Shown one piece after another: positions 18,185-27,525 of a DNA stretch of 64,000 nt. The notes beneath the pieces were generated by a model. It saw only the letters and a program-made list of their open reading frames with translations. It searched no databases and was not told the DNA's origin. A program made the translations under genes and the position numbers. The stretch is from Verrucomicrobiota bacterium. Its GTDB lineage: Bacteria; Verrucomicrobiota; Verrucomicrobiia; Opitutales; Opitutaceae. Each line of letters starts with the position of its first letter. The stretch's first letter is position 1. The stretch lies in contig JAFAAS010000023.1 of NCBI GenBank assembly GCA_023426435.1, positions 14,339-78,338 of the forward strand, in the 5' to 3' direction.

Positions 18185-19687
18185 TTATTTTCGGGTGCGT
18201 TCGGAGATGCCGAAGACGGTGAATTCGGCGACGGCGGGTTCGATGCCCGGTGGATGTCCGAGGATCACGAGACGCGCGCGGGTCGCGGGCGTTGGCGTGC
18301 ATTCGCGGTAGTCGATCAGGAAATCGTCGGTGCTGTTGCTGCGATCGACGATCGTGGTCCACGTGCCGGGCGCGGTTTCGGCTTCGATGCGATAGCGGAA
18401 GGCGCCGGGATTTTTTCCGGACGTCGTGTCGAGGCCGACGTCGCGCCACACGATGCGCGCGGCGTGGATCGCGGCGCGGGTGGAGAAGTGTGCCGTGAGG
18501 GTGGGCTGTTCGTCGTTGGGCGCGGGCAGCCACCACGTGGTCAGGGAATTGTCGGCGGCGAGGCGCCCGGAGGTGTTGGGCGCGCTCGAGCTGGCGAAGT
18601 TGGGTTCGCTCTCGTTGAGCGGCAGCCATGCTTCGGCGGGCGCGGAGCCGGGCAGCGGCTGCGGCGTGGACGTCGCGCGCGGGACGTGGAGCTCGCCGTT
18701 CTCGTCGAGAGTGACGATGTCGAGACCGAGGCGGCGTTCGAAGCCGTGAGCGACGCAGGCGAAGACGGTGTAGAAAACCCACAGCCGATCGCGCGGACCG
18801 CGCACGACGCAGCCATGCGCGGTGCCGGTGACAAGACCCTCCGTGGTGCGGAGAATCGGATTACGTTTTTGAGGTTGGAAAGATCCGAGCGGCGAATCGC
18901 TGACATACGCGCCCATCGTGTAGGTGCGATACTGGGTGCCGCCGGCGGAGTAGGTGAGGTAGTAGCGACCGTTTTCCTTGATCATCCAGGCGCCCTCCAT
19001 CCAGCCGGTGTTCGGATTCTGGTTGGCGCTGCCGACGCGCTCGAAGGCGTAGGTGTCGGGGCGAAACGGAATGAGTTCCTTCGGTTCGCTGATCACCTTG
19101 GTCGGATTTTCGGAGTCGAGTTCGACGCCCCAAATTCCGGAGTTCGGCGTGCAACCCCAGTAATAAAACAGCCGACCCTCGTCGGAAAAGAGCATCGGAT
19201 CGATGTGCGGCGGGAGGCCGTCGCGCTCGGGCATTTCCATTTTTCCGATCGAGACGAACGGCCCCAGCGGAGTCGGGCCGGCGTAGATGTCGGAGTGCGA
19301 TGCCATGAGGAGGAATTGTCCGCGGTGTTCGACGATCGTCGGCGCGTAGCCGATGTCGCGGACGTTGAGCGGATGATGTTGCCACGTGCGGCCCTCGTCG
19401 GCGCTCACCCACGCCATGTCGACGGACGGATAAAGATACCATTTGCCCTCGTGCCAGAGGGCGGAAGGGTCGGCGAGCTCGCGATACTGTTGAGTGGTTT
19501 CGGAGAGCCAAAGACCGGCGGGCTCGTTGGGCTGGCCGGGTGGCACGTCGCGCACCAAGCGGCCGACGGGATAATTGGGCAACGCGAGCGGATTGATGAG
19601 GCGCGAAGGCGATGTCGTCGCGGCGGCGGCGATCGCGGAGAGGCTGCAGAACAAGGCGACGGCGGGCGCGAGGAAACGCTTGGTCAT
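18185..19687 (-). CDS. Secreted glycoside hydrolase family 43-like protein
   Basis: 500 residues with signal peptide MTKRFLAPAVALFCSLSA. A five-bladed propeller region (about 60-340) carries the three acidic positions typical of clan GH-F: Asp in RELADPSALWHEGKWYLY, Asp in PPHIDPMLFSDEGRLF and Glu in TGWMEGAWMIKENGRYYLTY. The C-terminal part (about 350-495) is a discoidin/F5-8C-like beta-sandwich (ENPTKV earlier; FRYRIEAETAPGTWTTIVDR). Family members cleave arabinose- or xylose-containing glycans. It is next to a MocR regulator and near a TonB receptor, but not in one operon. Confidence 0.85.
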   Translation of the reverse strand: MTKRFLAPAVALFCSLSAIAAAATTSPSRLINPLALPNYPVGRLVRDVPPGQPNEPAGLWLSETTQQYRELADPSALWHEGKWYLYPSVDMAWVSADEGRTWQHHPLNVRDIGYAPTIVEHRGQFLLMASHSDIYAGPTPLGPFVSIGKMEMPERDGLPPHIDPMLFSDEGRLFYYWGCTPNSGIWGVELDSENPTKVISEPKELIPFRPDTYAFERVGSANQNPNTGWMEGAWMIKENGRYYLTYSAGGTQYRTYTMGAYVSDSPLGSFQPQKRNPILRTTEGLVTGTAHGCVVRGPRDRLWVFYTVFACVAHGFERRLGLDIVTLDENGELHVPRATSTPQPLPGSAPAEAWLPLNESEPNFASSSAPNTSGRLAADNSLTTWWLPAPNDEQPTLTAHFSTRAAIHAARIVWRDVGLDTTSGKNPGAFRYRIEAETAPGTWTTIVDRSNSTDDFLIDYRECTPTPATRARLVILGHPPGIEPAVAEFTVFGISERTRK

Positions 19688-19759
19688 GGCTCGAAACGAA
19701 TCGGTCCGCCGCTTTGCGGAGCAAGGTTTTTCGAGCGTGGCGGTGAGAGCGGCCGCTGA

Positions 19760-21256
19760 CTAGCGACTCATGCGTTTTAGCAAATGCCCGAGCACGCCGA
19801 TTGCGCGTTCGATGCGCTCGTTCCAGGCGTAACCTGCGTTCAGGCGAATGTAGTTTCGAAAACCGTTTTCCGGCGAAAACAGCGGCCCCGGTGCGATGCT
19901 GATGCCGGCCTGGCGGGCTTCGTGCGCGAGGGCGAGCGAGTCGATGTTCGGCGGCAACTCGCACCACAGCAGAAAGCTTCCGCGCGGTTTGGATAAACCG
20001 ATTCCGGCGGGAAACGTTTCCGCGACGGCGAGCCGCATGCGCTCGACCTGATGGCGGTAGGCTTGTCGCACGGAGCGCAGGTAGCGTTCGTAGCCGCCGT
20101 TGCGCAGGAACTCCGCGATAGCGAGCGTGGGCAATGTCGGGCAGCCGAGCGTGGTGACATGTTTCAAGGCCACGATGCGCGAATGCCAGCGACCGCCGGC
20201 GATGTAGCCGACGCGATAGCCGGGAGCGAGCACCTTGGAAAACGAACCGCACAGGATCACGCGTTCGTCTGTATCGAAAGATTTGAGACATGGCGGCCGC
20301 ACGCCGTCGTGTTGCAGATCGCCGTAGGCGTCGTCTTCGATCAGTGGAATGTCGCGGTCGGCGAGCAAGGCGACGAGCTCGCGTTTCCGTTCGTCGGGCA
20401 TGAGGAAGCCGACGGGATTCTGGAAATTTGGATTGGAGACGCAGGCCGAGACGCGCGTGCGTCGCAGGGCGGTGCGGAGGTGATCGAGGTCGAGGCCCGT
20501 GACGCTATCGACTGGAATGGGCAATGCTTTCAAACGCATCTCGCGCAACATTCGCGCGAGTCCGAAATACGTGGGCGATTCGACGGCCACGGTGTCGCCG
20601 GGCGAGCACGTGGCGCGCAATGCCAGCGAGAGCGCCTCGGTGCCGCCGATGGTGATCAGCACGTCGTCGGCCTTGAGCGCGCCGCCCCAAGTGAGCGAGC
20701 GGCGCGCGATTTCGCGTCGCAGGTTCTCGGAGCCGGGCGGCATGTCGTAGGTGTTTCCCGCGGAACGAGAGGTGCGCGCGATCGAGGCCATGGTGCGCGC
20801 GAGTTTGGCGCCGGGCAGCAGTGCGCCGCCGGGCACGGCGCCGCCGAGTGGAACGAGATTGGACGCGCCGAAATCTGCGAGCAGCGATGCGAACGGGTCG
20901 GTGTGGGAGAAATCGGTGATCTTGAATTTTCCGGAAGGGCCACGGGGCGGCGGGAGTTCCGCGCGGTGAACGCGCACGAAGAAACCGGACTTGGGCCGGG
21001 CTTCCACGAGCCCGCGCGTCTCGAGGGTGGCGTAGGCTTGCAGCGCGGTCGGCACGCTCACGCGTTGTTGCGCGCTGAGCTGGCGAACGGACGGCATGCG
21101 ATCGCCCGGGCGCAGCGCGCGTTGCTGGATCATGCGTTCGAGCAGCGACGCGAGTTGGAGGTAGATCGGATCGCTTCCCTCCTGCGTGGCGAAGCGCGTC
21201 CGCCGGCGCGACAGGTTCGAACGGGCGGTCGAGGCGAAATGCGTCTGTTCCAACAT
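19760..21256 (-). CDS. MocR-type regulator: GntR winged helix fused to a fold-type I aminotransferase
   Basis: 498 residues from the ATG at 21256 (MLEQTHFASTARSNLS). The N-terminal wHTH is PIYLQLASLLERMIQQRALR with RMPSVRQLSAQQRVSVPTAL. The aminotransferase part contains YDMPPGSENLRREIARRSL, GGTEALSLALRA, NPNFQNPVGFLMPDER, the Asp/Tyr motif IEDDAYGDLQ, the PLP Lys in CGSFSKVLAPGYRVGYI, and the carboxylate Arg near NYIRLN. MocR proteins bind PLP as an effector and usually regulate a divergent gene; here that is the DUF2917 gene at 21409. The possible operator lies between them. Confidence 0.93.
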   Translation of the reverse strand: MLEQTHFASTARSNLSRRRTRFATQEGSDPIYLQLASLLERMIQQRALRPGDRMPSVRQLSAQQRVSVPTALQAYATLETRGLVEARPKSGFFVRVHRAELPPPRGPSGKFKITDFSHTDPFASLLADFGASNLVPLGGAVPGGALLPGAKLARTMASIARTSRSAGNTYDMPPGSENLRREIARRSLTWGGALKADDVLITIGGTEALSLALRATCSPGDTVAVESPTYFGLARMLREMRLKALPIPVDSVTGLDLDHLRTALRRTRVSACVSNPNFQNPVGFLMPDERKRELVALLADRDIPLIEDDAYGDLQHDGVRPPCLKSFDTDERVILCGSFSKVLAPGYRVGYIAGGRWHSRIVALKHVTTLGCPTLPTLAIAEFLRNGGYERYLRSVRQAYRHQVERMRLAVAETFPAGIGLSKPRGSFLLWCELPPNIDSLALAHEARQAGISIAPGPLFSPENGFRNYIRLNAGYAWNERIERAIGVLGHLLKRMSR

Positions 21257-21289
21257 GACCGGCGAGGATAGCGCTGGCGCGCGGACCTG

Positions 21290-21350
21290 CACAGTTACAG
21301 ACGGCGGCAAATCGGACTTATACAGTTGGATCGGGGCGGATCTGTGTAAC
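21290..21350. promoter_or_regulatory. Candidate MocR operator region
   Basis: Between the divergent MocR and DUF2917 genes are three related words: cacagttacaga (21290-21301), ttatacagttgg (around 21319-21329) and the inverted gatctgtgtaac (around 21339-21350). Repeated half-sites of this kind around a divergent promoter fit the autoregulatory sites of MocR regulators. No promoter elements could be assigned with confidence. Confidence 0.4.
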
Positions 21351-21408
21351 CCGCCAATTCGCGCACCTGTCGCTGCCGGAAACAATGAGGTGGCGCTAAG
21401 ATGGAGCG

Positions 21409-21870
21409 ATGCAACTCACGTCGGACTTCAGGGCGAACTCGCCGCGCGCGGCGACAACGAGAACCTCGCAAGGAGACGACACGCATCGCTTGCGCGGCGC
21501 TCGGTCGAAGGTGGACGCGAAGAGCGGGCGGATGCGTGCGTGGCTGATGCGGCGGGTCGAAAGCGTTCGCGGAGCCTGGAGGACGTTTGAACGATTTCTT
21601 TCCGATTACTACCGCGCTTGCGGAGTGGTTGCGACGACGGCGGCGACGGCGCCGGTGCGCTCTGTTTATCTCCGCACGGGCGAACTCCTCACGCTCGAGG
21701 AATCGCAAGGATGGAAAACGGTGGAAGTCGTGAGCGGCGAAATGTGGCTTACGCAGACGCCGGCGACGAACGACTTGCTGCTCGGCCCGACCTCACGGTT
21801 TGAAGTGGGCGGCGCGTTTCCGGTGGTGATTGAAGCTTTAGGCCGCGCGGAGATCGTGCTGCGCGGCTAA
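21409..21870 (+). CDS. DUF2917 family protein
   Basis: The C-terminal ~75 residues (VYLRTGELLTLEESQGWKTV, then EVVSGEMWLTQTPATNDLLL) match the DUF2917 pattern, a short cupin-like beta domain in which a gene product of unknown function carries WLTQ and a final hydrophobic strand (PVVIEALGRAEIVL). The first 41 residues are low in hydrophobicity and could be non-coding; an internal ATG at 21532 (MRAWLMRRVESV) is a reasonable alternative start. DUF2917 genes are often found divergent from MocR-type regulators, as here. Confidence 0.75.
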   Translation: MQLTSDFRANSPRAATTRTSQGDDTHRLRGARSKVDAKSGRMRAWLMRRVESVRGAWRTFERFLSDYYRACGVVATTAATAPVRSVYLRTGELLTLEESQGWKTVEVVSGEMWLTQTPATNDLLLGPTSRFEVGGAFPVVIEALGRAEIVLRG

Positions 21871-21900
21871 AGCGATTTCGTTGGATCTGTTGCCATCTTG

Positions 21901-21976
21901 GTGAACCACAGAGACACAAAGGACAGAGAGAAATTCCGTGGTCTTCCTCTGTGTTATCGGTGTCTCCGTGGTTCAA
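21901..21976 (+). repeat. Interspersed repeat A, shorter variant copy 3
   Basis: Contains gtgaaccacagagac, then aaattccgtggtcttcctct and gtctccgtggttcaaa. The two ends are inverted relative to one another as in the other copies, but the outer segments (gagcgttttcag and atatgctatag) are missing. It lies between the DUF2917 gene and the end of the convergent TonB-receptor gene. Confidence 0.8.
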
Positions 21977-22009
21977 ACCTCAGGCGAGGCGTTCGATGGC
22001 TGATCTCGT

Positions 22010-25000
22010 TTAGAACGAGAACGTGTTGGTGACCTGCCAGGACATGCCTTCGGTGATGCGTTGCGCGGCGATGACGCCGTCGGGATTGACGGAGATGGGC
22101 GTGAGTCCGATCGATTCGCCGACGTTGCGCAGGTTCAGCTGAATGCGCCAGCGGATGTCTGGCGTGAGATCGCGCTGATAACCGATCCACAGATCGATGT
22201 GGTCTTCGGTTTCGCCGTAGATCGGCTTCTGCACGTCGAGGCCGCTGGCGTCGCTCTTCAGGCCGTAGCCGAGGATTTGTTTGTCTTCCCAGCGGTATGC
22301 GCCGCCGACGTTGAAGCCGCGGAACGCGCCTTCGTTGAAGGTGTAGTTGGTGATGGCGCTGAAACGCCACGGACGCATTTCGGGGACTTGGAAGCCGATC
22401 GATTCGCGCTGAAACTCGACCGCGGACATGATGTTGTCCGAGTAGTAACGGCGGAGGGTGTTGTCGCCGCCCCACCACAGGCGAATGTCGCCGGCGGGGC
22501 CCTGGAGCCGCGACCACTGCTTCTCGATATAATCGAGCATGGGTTGGCCGAGGTTCTCGCGGTAGGCGTTGGTTTTCGCGGCGTTGACCTGGAGATTCCA
22601 GTTCGGAGTGGGCGTCCAGTTCACCTCGATTTCGTAGCCCTCGGACGTGTTGTCGATCGTGCCGTTGGGGCTGATGCCGTTGATCTGGCCGTTGTTTTGC
22701 GAGGAGAAGCCGGTGGTGTAGGTGCCGACGTTGAAGCCGCTCGCGCGGGCGGCGTCGACGAGCGGCTGGATGTTGCCGCTCGACTTGTAGCTCGCGTAGG
22801 CGGACTTCAGCGCATCGACGTTGGCGTTGATCGCGTAGTTCGCGAAGAACTGTTCGTCGATCCCTGCGAACCATGCGTCGATGGCAGCGGTCTGGGCGAT
22901 GGTGCTCGGGTGGTTCTTGAAGGCGTCGGTGGTGGGTGCGTAGTCGGGATTGCCGCCGTCGCCGGTGGCGTCGATGCCGGCCCAATTCCAGTGCCAGGAC
23001 TGATTGGGATCGAGGCCTTCGCGACCGAAGAGATACATGAGCGCGTTGGCGGTGCCCCAGGCTTCGAGCTGGTAGAGGTAGTATTGATTCGAGCCGAGGA
23101 TCGACGAGCCGCCGGGCAGGTTGGCGTTCTTCACCTTGGTTTCGTATTTGCCGACCTTGATGGAGAGCTTGTCGTCGAGGAGGCTCACCACGATGCCGTA
23201 GTCCTTGCTCTCGGCGGACGGATTGTCGAGCGGTTCGCCGTCGTAGTTGTAGCGCGCTTCGACGCGATTGTTTTCGCCGTGGTTATAGTAGGCGCTGAGG
23301 CCGGAGATGAACGGGGCGTTTTCCAGCCAGGATCGCGGCATGTGGGCGACGATGCCCCACGACGTGGTGCGGCCGGTGTTTTCGAGCACCTGCTCGGTCT
23401 TGCCGACCTTGGTCGCGGAAATGCCGGTGGCGTCTTTCGCGCCCGTGGCGGTGTAGGTGCGCAACGTGTCTTCGCGCCAGCCCACGGTGGGCACGATGTT
23501 TCCGCCGAACAGGCGGCCCTGCCAGACGAGGCCGCGGGAATCGACGATCTGGTCGGTCACGCCGTAATTGGTGACGAGTTGCGCGAGATCGCCGGCGTCG
23601 GCGTTGAGGATGTCGACGGAGGCGTTGGTGCGGCCGGTGTAGTTGAACGGATTGTCGGCCTGGACGCCCACGCCACCGAGGAAGTTCACCCAACGCGCGC
23701 CCGGATCGACGTAGCCAGCGGCGGCCGGATCGCGCGACGGCAGCCATTCGGTTTTGAAGTAGTCGACCGAGTAAGTGCCGGAAGGATTGTAGTAGGTTTG
23801 GATGGGCCCGAGGTTGAGTCCGCTGGCGCTCGTGCGATCCCAGAGCGGTTCGCTGAGGTAGATGATCGGCGTGATGCCGCGGGTGGCGCCGGTGAGGTTG
23901 GTGTCGGCGCCGGAAACGGAGAGGCCGAGGGCCCAGTCGTAAGGTGTCGCGCTTGGCGCCCACTGGGTTTTTTCCTCGTGGCGTTCTTCGCGTGAGGCGA
24001 GGCCCGTGATCAAGTGGGTGCCGAGGATGCGGGCGAGCAGCGAGTCGCGACGGAGAAAATCGTGGGCGCGAATTTCGCCGAAGGCGGTCAGGCGGAAGTT
24101 TTCGCGTTCGCGATCGGTGCGGTCGTTATTGCTGAAGCTGCCGGCGGTGAAAGCGGCGCCGGCGTTGGGATTCACGTAAGGTTGCGACGCGGACGGCGTG
24201 AATCCGAGTGCCTGATACGTGCTCGTGTCGAGCAGGCCGTTGTCGGGATCGACGTCGCCGGTGTCGGTGGTGCGCTGATACTGGGTGAGCTGGTTTTGGA
24301 GATTCTTGTTGATGTCGATGGAGATATACGGGCGGCTCCACGTCGCGCCGGTGCGCCATTCGGAATAGCTCTGTTTGTCGTAAACGAACTCCACGCCGAT
24401 GCGATTATCGAGGAACGTCTGGGCGATGGAGAGGTTGGCGGCGTCCCATTTTTGATGCTCCCGTTTGTTGTCGCCGTCGATCAGGTGATTATAGAAATCG
24501 AAGATCGTGGGATCGGTGAGGGATTGATCTTTGTAGTAGCCGCGGGTGGCGAGCGGGTAGCGGGAAGGCACGCCCTCGACCTCGTCGATCTTGTCGATGG
24601 AGAGAGCGTAGGCGTTCAAGCCGCCGACGCGCATGGGCGAGCCGTAGGGGATGTCGATGGCGTTATCGATGCCGCCGGAGGAATCCAACGCGCCCGGGTG
24701 TTCGCGCGGGGCCTGGCGGGAAACGAAGAACGGCCGCGAGTCGCCGTTTTTGAACCAGAAGCCGATGCCGCCGTTGTTGAGCGCGCCGCCGTCGATCGCG
24801 CTGACGCCGGGCTGATAAGGCAGCGGGTTGCGCACGGTGTCGGCGACGCTCGCGAGGGAGCCGCGTCCGGGATCGCCGCCGCCGGCCTGACTCCAAAGGA
24901 ACATGTCGTAAACGCGTTTGCCGAAACCGATTTTGTTGGCGACGCCGTCGCCGGCGGCGTCTTCGAACCAGAGCGAAATGCCGTCCTCGGGCGGGAGCAT

Positions 25001-25864
25001 GCGGGGACGGTTCGCTTTGATGCGGGCGTTTTCGTAGTTGGCGCGGATGGTCAGCCGGCCGGCCCAGCTGTCGGGCAGCACCTGCGGTTGAAACGTCGCG
25101 GTGACGTAGCCCCGGCGGTCGTCGTTGAACGCGGGTTCCTGACGGAACTTCTGATCGTTGGCGAGGCCGGCGGCGCGGATGGCGAGGACGTCCTTGACCA
25201 ATTCGAGGTTGTAGTCGGCGACCCAGCGCAAGGAGCCATACTTGCTCACCTGGTTTTCGACCCGGCCGGAATTGCCGTCGAAGCGCGCCGCGATGGTATT
25301 GGCATTAATGATACCGGCGGGGCTGCCGACGCCGAAGAGGATCGAGTTGGGGCCGCGTTGGATTTCGACGCGGTCGGTGTTGTAGCTGTCCCACGGGATG
25401 TCCGTGAGCATGAAGTTGCGGGTGTTGTCGGCTGTATCCAAACCGCGGACACGCGTGTTGTTGCTCGGCGACAGCAGGGCGCCGCGATCGCTGACGCCTT
25501 GCGCGTTGCCGAAGCCGCCCCAGTTGCCGAAGAGCCCGCCGACTTCGGTGCTGGTGGTGTAGGTGAGCAGGTCGAGGTTGTTGTTGGATCCGGTGTCGCG
25601 CAGGAACTGCGACGTCACGACGCTGAGCGGCGAGGCGATGTCGCGCAGGTCGGTTTTGACGCGGGAGCCGGCGAGCGTGGAGGTGGCGCGATAGCTGCCG
25701 GTGTCTTCGGTGGATTCGACGACGAACGGGGAGAGGACGACGACATCCTCGCCTTCGTTCGGCGGTGGGGTGGGTGAGGCGGCTTGAGCGAGGGAACGAC
25801 TGGACAGAAGTGCCAGCGTCACCAGCGACGCGAGCACGAGCCTAGGGGTGTTAGCAGTGTTCAT
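22010..25864 (-). CDS. TonB-dependent receptor (Opitutaceae type)
   Basis: 1284 residues with signal peptide MNTANTPRLVLASLVTLALL, cleaved near LAQA. The plug domain begins VVVLSPFVVESTEDTGSY, followed by TLAGSRVKTDLRDIASPLSV, and contains TDRVEIQRGPNSILFG (the conserved RGP..L.G motif) around residue 165. The long barrel ends in the aromatic WQVTNTFSF, as expected for an outer-membrane barrel. Such receptors take up siderophores, cobalamin or oligosaccharides; the nearby glycoside hydrolases suggest carbohydrate, but no SusD or transport partner is adjacent. No riboswitch was recognised in the leader. Confidence 0.93.
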   Translation of the reverse strand: MNTANTPRLVLASLVTLALLSSRSLAQAASPTPPPNEGEDVVVLSPFVVESTEDTGSYRATSTLAGSRVKTDLRDIASPLSVVTSQFLRDTGSNNNLDLLTYTTSTEVGGLFGNWGGFGNAQGVSDRGALLSPSNNTRVRGLDTADNTRNFMLTDIPWDSYNTDRVEIQRGPNSILFGVGSPAGIINANTIAARFDGNSGRVENQVSKYGSLRWVADYNLELVKDVLAIRAAGLANDQKFRQEPAFNDDRRGYVTATFQPQVLPDSWAGRLTIRANYENARIKANRPRMLPPEDGISLWFEDAAGDGVANKIGFGKRVYDMFLWSQAGGGDPGRGSLASVADTVRNPLPYQPGVSAIDGGALNNGGIGFWFKNGDSRPFFVSRQAPREHPGALDSSGGIDNAIDIPYGSPMRVGGLNAYALSIDKIDEVEGVPSRYPLATRGYYKDQSLTDPTIFDFYNHLIDGDNKREHQKWDAANLSIAQTFLDNRIGVEFVYDKQSYSEWRTGATWSRPYISIDINKNLQNQLTQYQRTTDTGDVDPDNGLLDTSTYQALGFTPSASQPYVNPNAGAAFTAGSFSNNDRTDRERENFRLTAFGEIRAHDFLRRDSLLARILGTHLITGLASREERHEEKTQWAPSATPYDWALGLSVSGADTNLTGATRGITPIIYLSEPLWDRTSASGLNLGPIQTYYNPSGTYSVDYFKTEWLPSRDPAAAGYVDPGARWVNFLGGVGVQADNPFNYTGRTNASVDILNADAGDLAQLVTNYGVTDQIVDSRGLVWQGRLFGGNIVPTVGWREDTLRTYTATGAKDATGISATKVGKTEQVLENTGRTTSWGIVAHMPRSWLENAPFISGLSAYYNHGENNRVEARYNYDGEPLDNPSAESKDYGIVVSLLDDKLSIKVGKYETKVKNANLPGGSSILGSNQYYLYQLEAWGTANALMYLFGREGLDPNQSWHWNWAGIDATGDGGNPDYAPTTDAFKNHPSTIAQTAAIDAWFAGIDEQFFANYAINANVDALKSAYASYKSSGNIQPLVDAARASGFNVGTYTTGFSSQNNGQINGISPNGTIDNTSEGYEIEVNWTPTPNWNLQVNAAKTNAYRENLGQPMLDYIEKQWSRLQGPAGDIRLWWGGDNTLRRYYSDNIMSAVEFQRESIGFQVPEMRPWRFSAITNYTFNEGAFRGFNVGGAYRWEDKQILGYGLKSDASGLDVQKPIYGETEDHIDLWIGYQRDLTPDIRWRIQLNLRNVGESIGLTPISVNPDGVIAAQRITEGMSWQVTNTFSF

Positions 25865-26326
25865 GGTTTACTTTTTTTGGGTCAACGCGTGCGCCGGGGA
25901 AGGTGCACGAGAAAGCGAAGTGACGCTCCGGGTGAAACGCGTGGGGCGGACGCGGATGCGTTTCGGGGTGTCCGAAGAACAAGACTGAAAGCGAAGCCGG
26001 TGTCCGGGAATGCGCCGATGAGCACCAGATCGGATGAAGCAGAGCGGTGCAGCTTCATGAGGGGGTAGTTGGGGTAGGGGTTGTCGTAAGACAACGCGTG
26101 CTGACGCTGGTATCCGTGTCGTTTCATGAAGAAACGCGCAAATCCTTTCGGACACTCCGAATCCCTAAGCCGGGCTCATGCGGTTGACCGGGTCCGCCTC
26201 CAACGGCATGCGTCCCGCGAAGCCGATACCTGAGGGCAACCATCGAGGGGTTGGCGAAGGAGACTGCGGGAAATATTCGGCGGTGGCGTTGTAACTCCGG
26301 AGGTCGCGCCCGGTTACCTTGCACGC
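25865..26326. other. Divergent intergenic region, 462 bp
   Basis: Promoter-side gap between the leftward TonB-receptor gene and the rightward alpha/beta hydrolase gene. A poly-T stretch in the plus strand (26-base area after 25868) lies directly upstream of the receptor start. Short ORFs are present on both strands, but they lack convincing codon bias. I did not recognise a riboswitch or an sRNA. Confidence 0.4.
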
Positions 26327-27394
26327 ATGTCGAAATTTATGATGTCGATGCATTCATGCTGCGCGGTCGGCCGCGCCTGCCTGGTCGCTGCGGTCGTGGT
26401 TGGGCACGCGTTGGCCGGGCCGGCGACAGTGGGTGTGACGTCGCGCGAGTTTGAAGATCCTGGACGAACGAACTGGGCTGGCACGGGAGCGCGGCCGGTG
26501 CGCGTGACGGTTTGGTATCCGGGGGTCGCGAACCATGCGCGCGAACTCATGGAATGCCATGGCGAACCCGTGGCGGTGTGGCGCGATGCGGAGCTGGAGC
26601 ACGGAGGGGAGCCGAGGCCGTTGATCCTGATTTCGCACGGCTCGGGAGGCCGGGCGGCGGATATGATTTGGCTCGGGTGTTTCCTCGCGGAGCGCGGCTA
26701 CATTGCGGCGGCGGTCGATCACAATGGGACGGAAGCGGAGGAGTTGAACCGCGCACGGCCGACGCTGACGGATTTTTTCGGGTGGGAACGCGCGGGCGAT
26801 CTCTCCCTGGCGCTGACCCGGCTCCTGGATGACTCCCAATTTTCGGCGGCGGTTGCGCCTCATCGCGTCGCGGCGACGGGGTTTTCGTTGGGCGGAACCA
26901 CGGCGCTGTGGTTGGCGGGGGCGCGTTTGGATCTCGATGCGCTCCGACAGCACTCGCCTCCGCCTCCGGCGGCGCTGGCGGAAGCGATTGCGGAGCGAGT
27001 GGGATTTGGCGAAACGAATCCGCGCGGACAAGAGGCGGTGAAGCGCGCGCATCGCTCGTATCGCGATGACCGGATTCAGGCGGTGTTCGCGCTCGCGCCG
27101 CCGATGGGAGCCGGATTTCCCGCGGAGGGACTTCGGAGCGTGGCGGTGCCGGTGTGCATCGTGGTCGGAGAGGAAGATCTCATCGCGCCGCCGGAGCCGA
27201 ATGCACGGCACTTTGCTAAACACATCCCCGGCGCAAGGCTGGTGGAAGTGGCCGGTGAGCGAGGTCACTATATAAAACCAATCCCGCTGGAACAGCGACG
27301 TAAGGAAATGCGCCAGGTGGCTGAATTGGCGTTCGAGTTTTTCGAACAGACGTGGACGACGAAGCGGTCAGATGGGTTCGCGCCGCAGGAATAG
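26327..27394 (+). CDS. Exported alpha/beta hydrolase (dienelactone hydrolase / PAF-acetylhydrolase-like)
   Basis: 355 residues with an N-terminal signal peptide (ending near GHALAG). Family features: RPVRVTVWYPG strand, oxyanion-hole LILISHGSGGR, nucleophile elbow VAATGFSLGGTTALWL (Ser around residue 187), Asp in VVGEEDLIAPP, and the catalytic His in GERGHYIKP. The sequence resembles the predicted secreted dienelactone hydrolases related to plasma PAF acetylhydrolase. Substrate is not known. It is transcribed alone; the following gene at 27526 is a SnoaL-like protein. Confidence 0.85.
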   Translation: MSKFMMSMHSCCAVGRACLVAAVVVGHALAGPATVGVTSREFEDPGRTNWAGTGARPVRVTVWYPGVANHARELMECHGEPVAVWRDAELEHGGEPRPLILISHGSGGRAADMIWLGCFLAERGYIAAAVDHNGTEAEELNRARPTLTDFFGWERAGDLSLALTRLLDDSQFSAAVAPHRVAATGFSLGGTTALWLAGARLDLDALRQHSPPPPAALAEAIAERVGFGETNPRGQEAVKRAHRSYRDDRIQAVFALAPPMGAGFPAEGLRSVAVPVCIVVGEEDLIAPPEPNARHFAKHIPGARLVEVAGERGHYIKPIPLEQRRKEMRQVAELAFEFFEQTWTTKRSDGFAPQE

Positions 27395-27525
27395 AGATTG
27401 ATATGAGGGAAATATCGCCGGCTCAGCTCGTTCGTGTCGGCGGGCTATCCGGAGATTGCCAACGCGGGGCGGCATGACCAGACCTGCGCCGTCCGGCCTG
27501 CGACACCGTTAACGAAGGATGAATC

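Noticed and set aside
22061..25777. Plus-strand open frames of more than 500 codons opposite the TonB receptor
   Set aside because: Shadow frames produced by GC-rich codon bias; the receptor frame has signal peptide, plug motif and C-terminal aromatic residue.
26130..26280. Possible riboswitch upstream of the TonB receptor
   Set aside because: Some GC-rich stems are possible, but no cobalamin, SAM or TPP core motif was found.
25882..26353. Short minus-strand ORFs upstream of the TonB receptor (81 and 62 codons)
   Set aside because: No ribosome-binding site, no domain, and they occupy the likely promoter and leader region.
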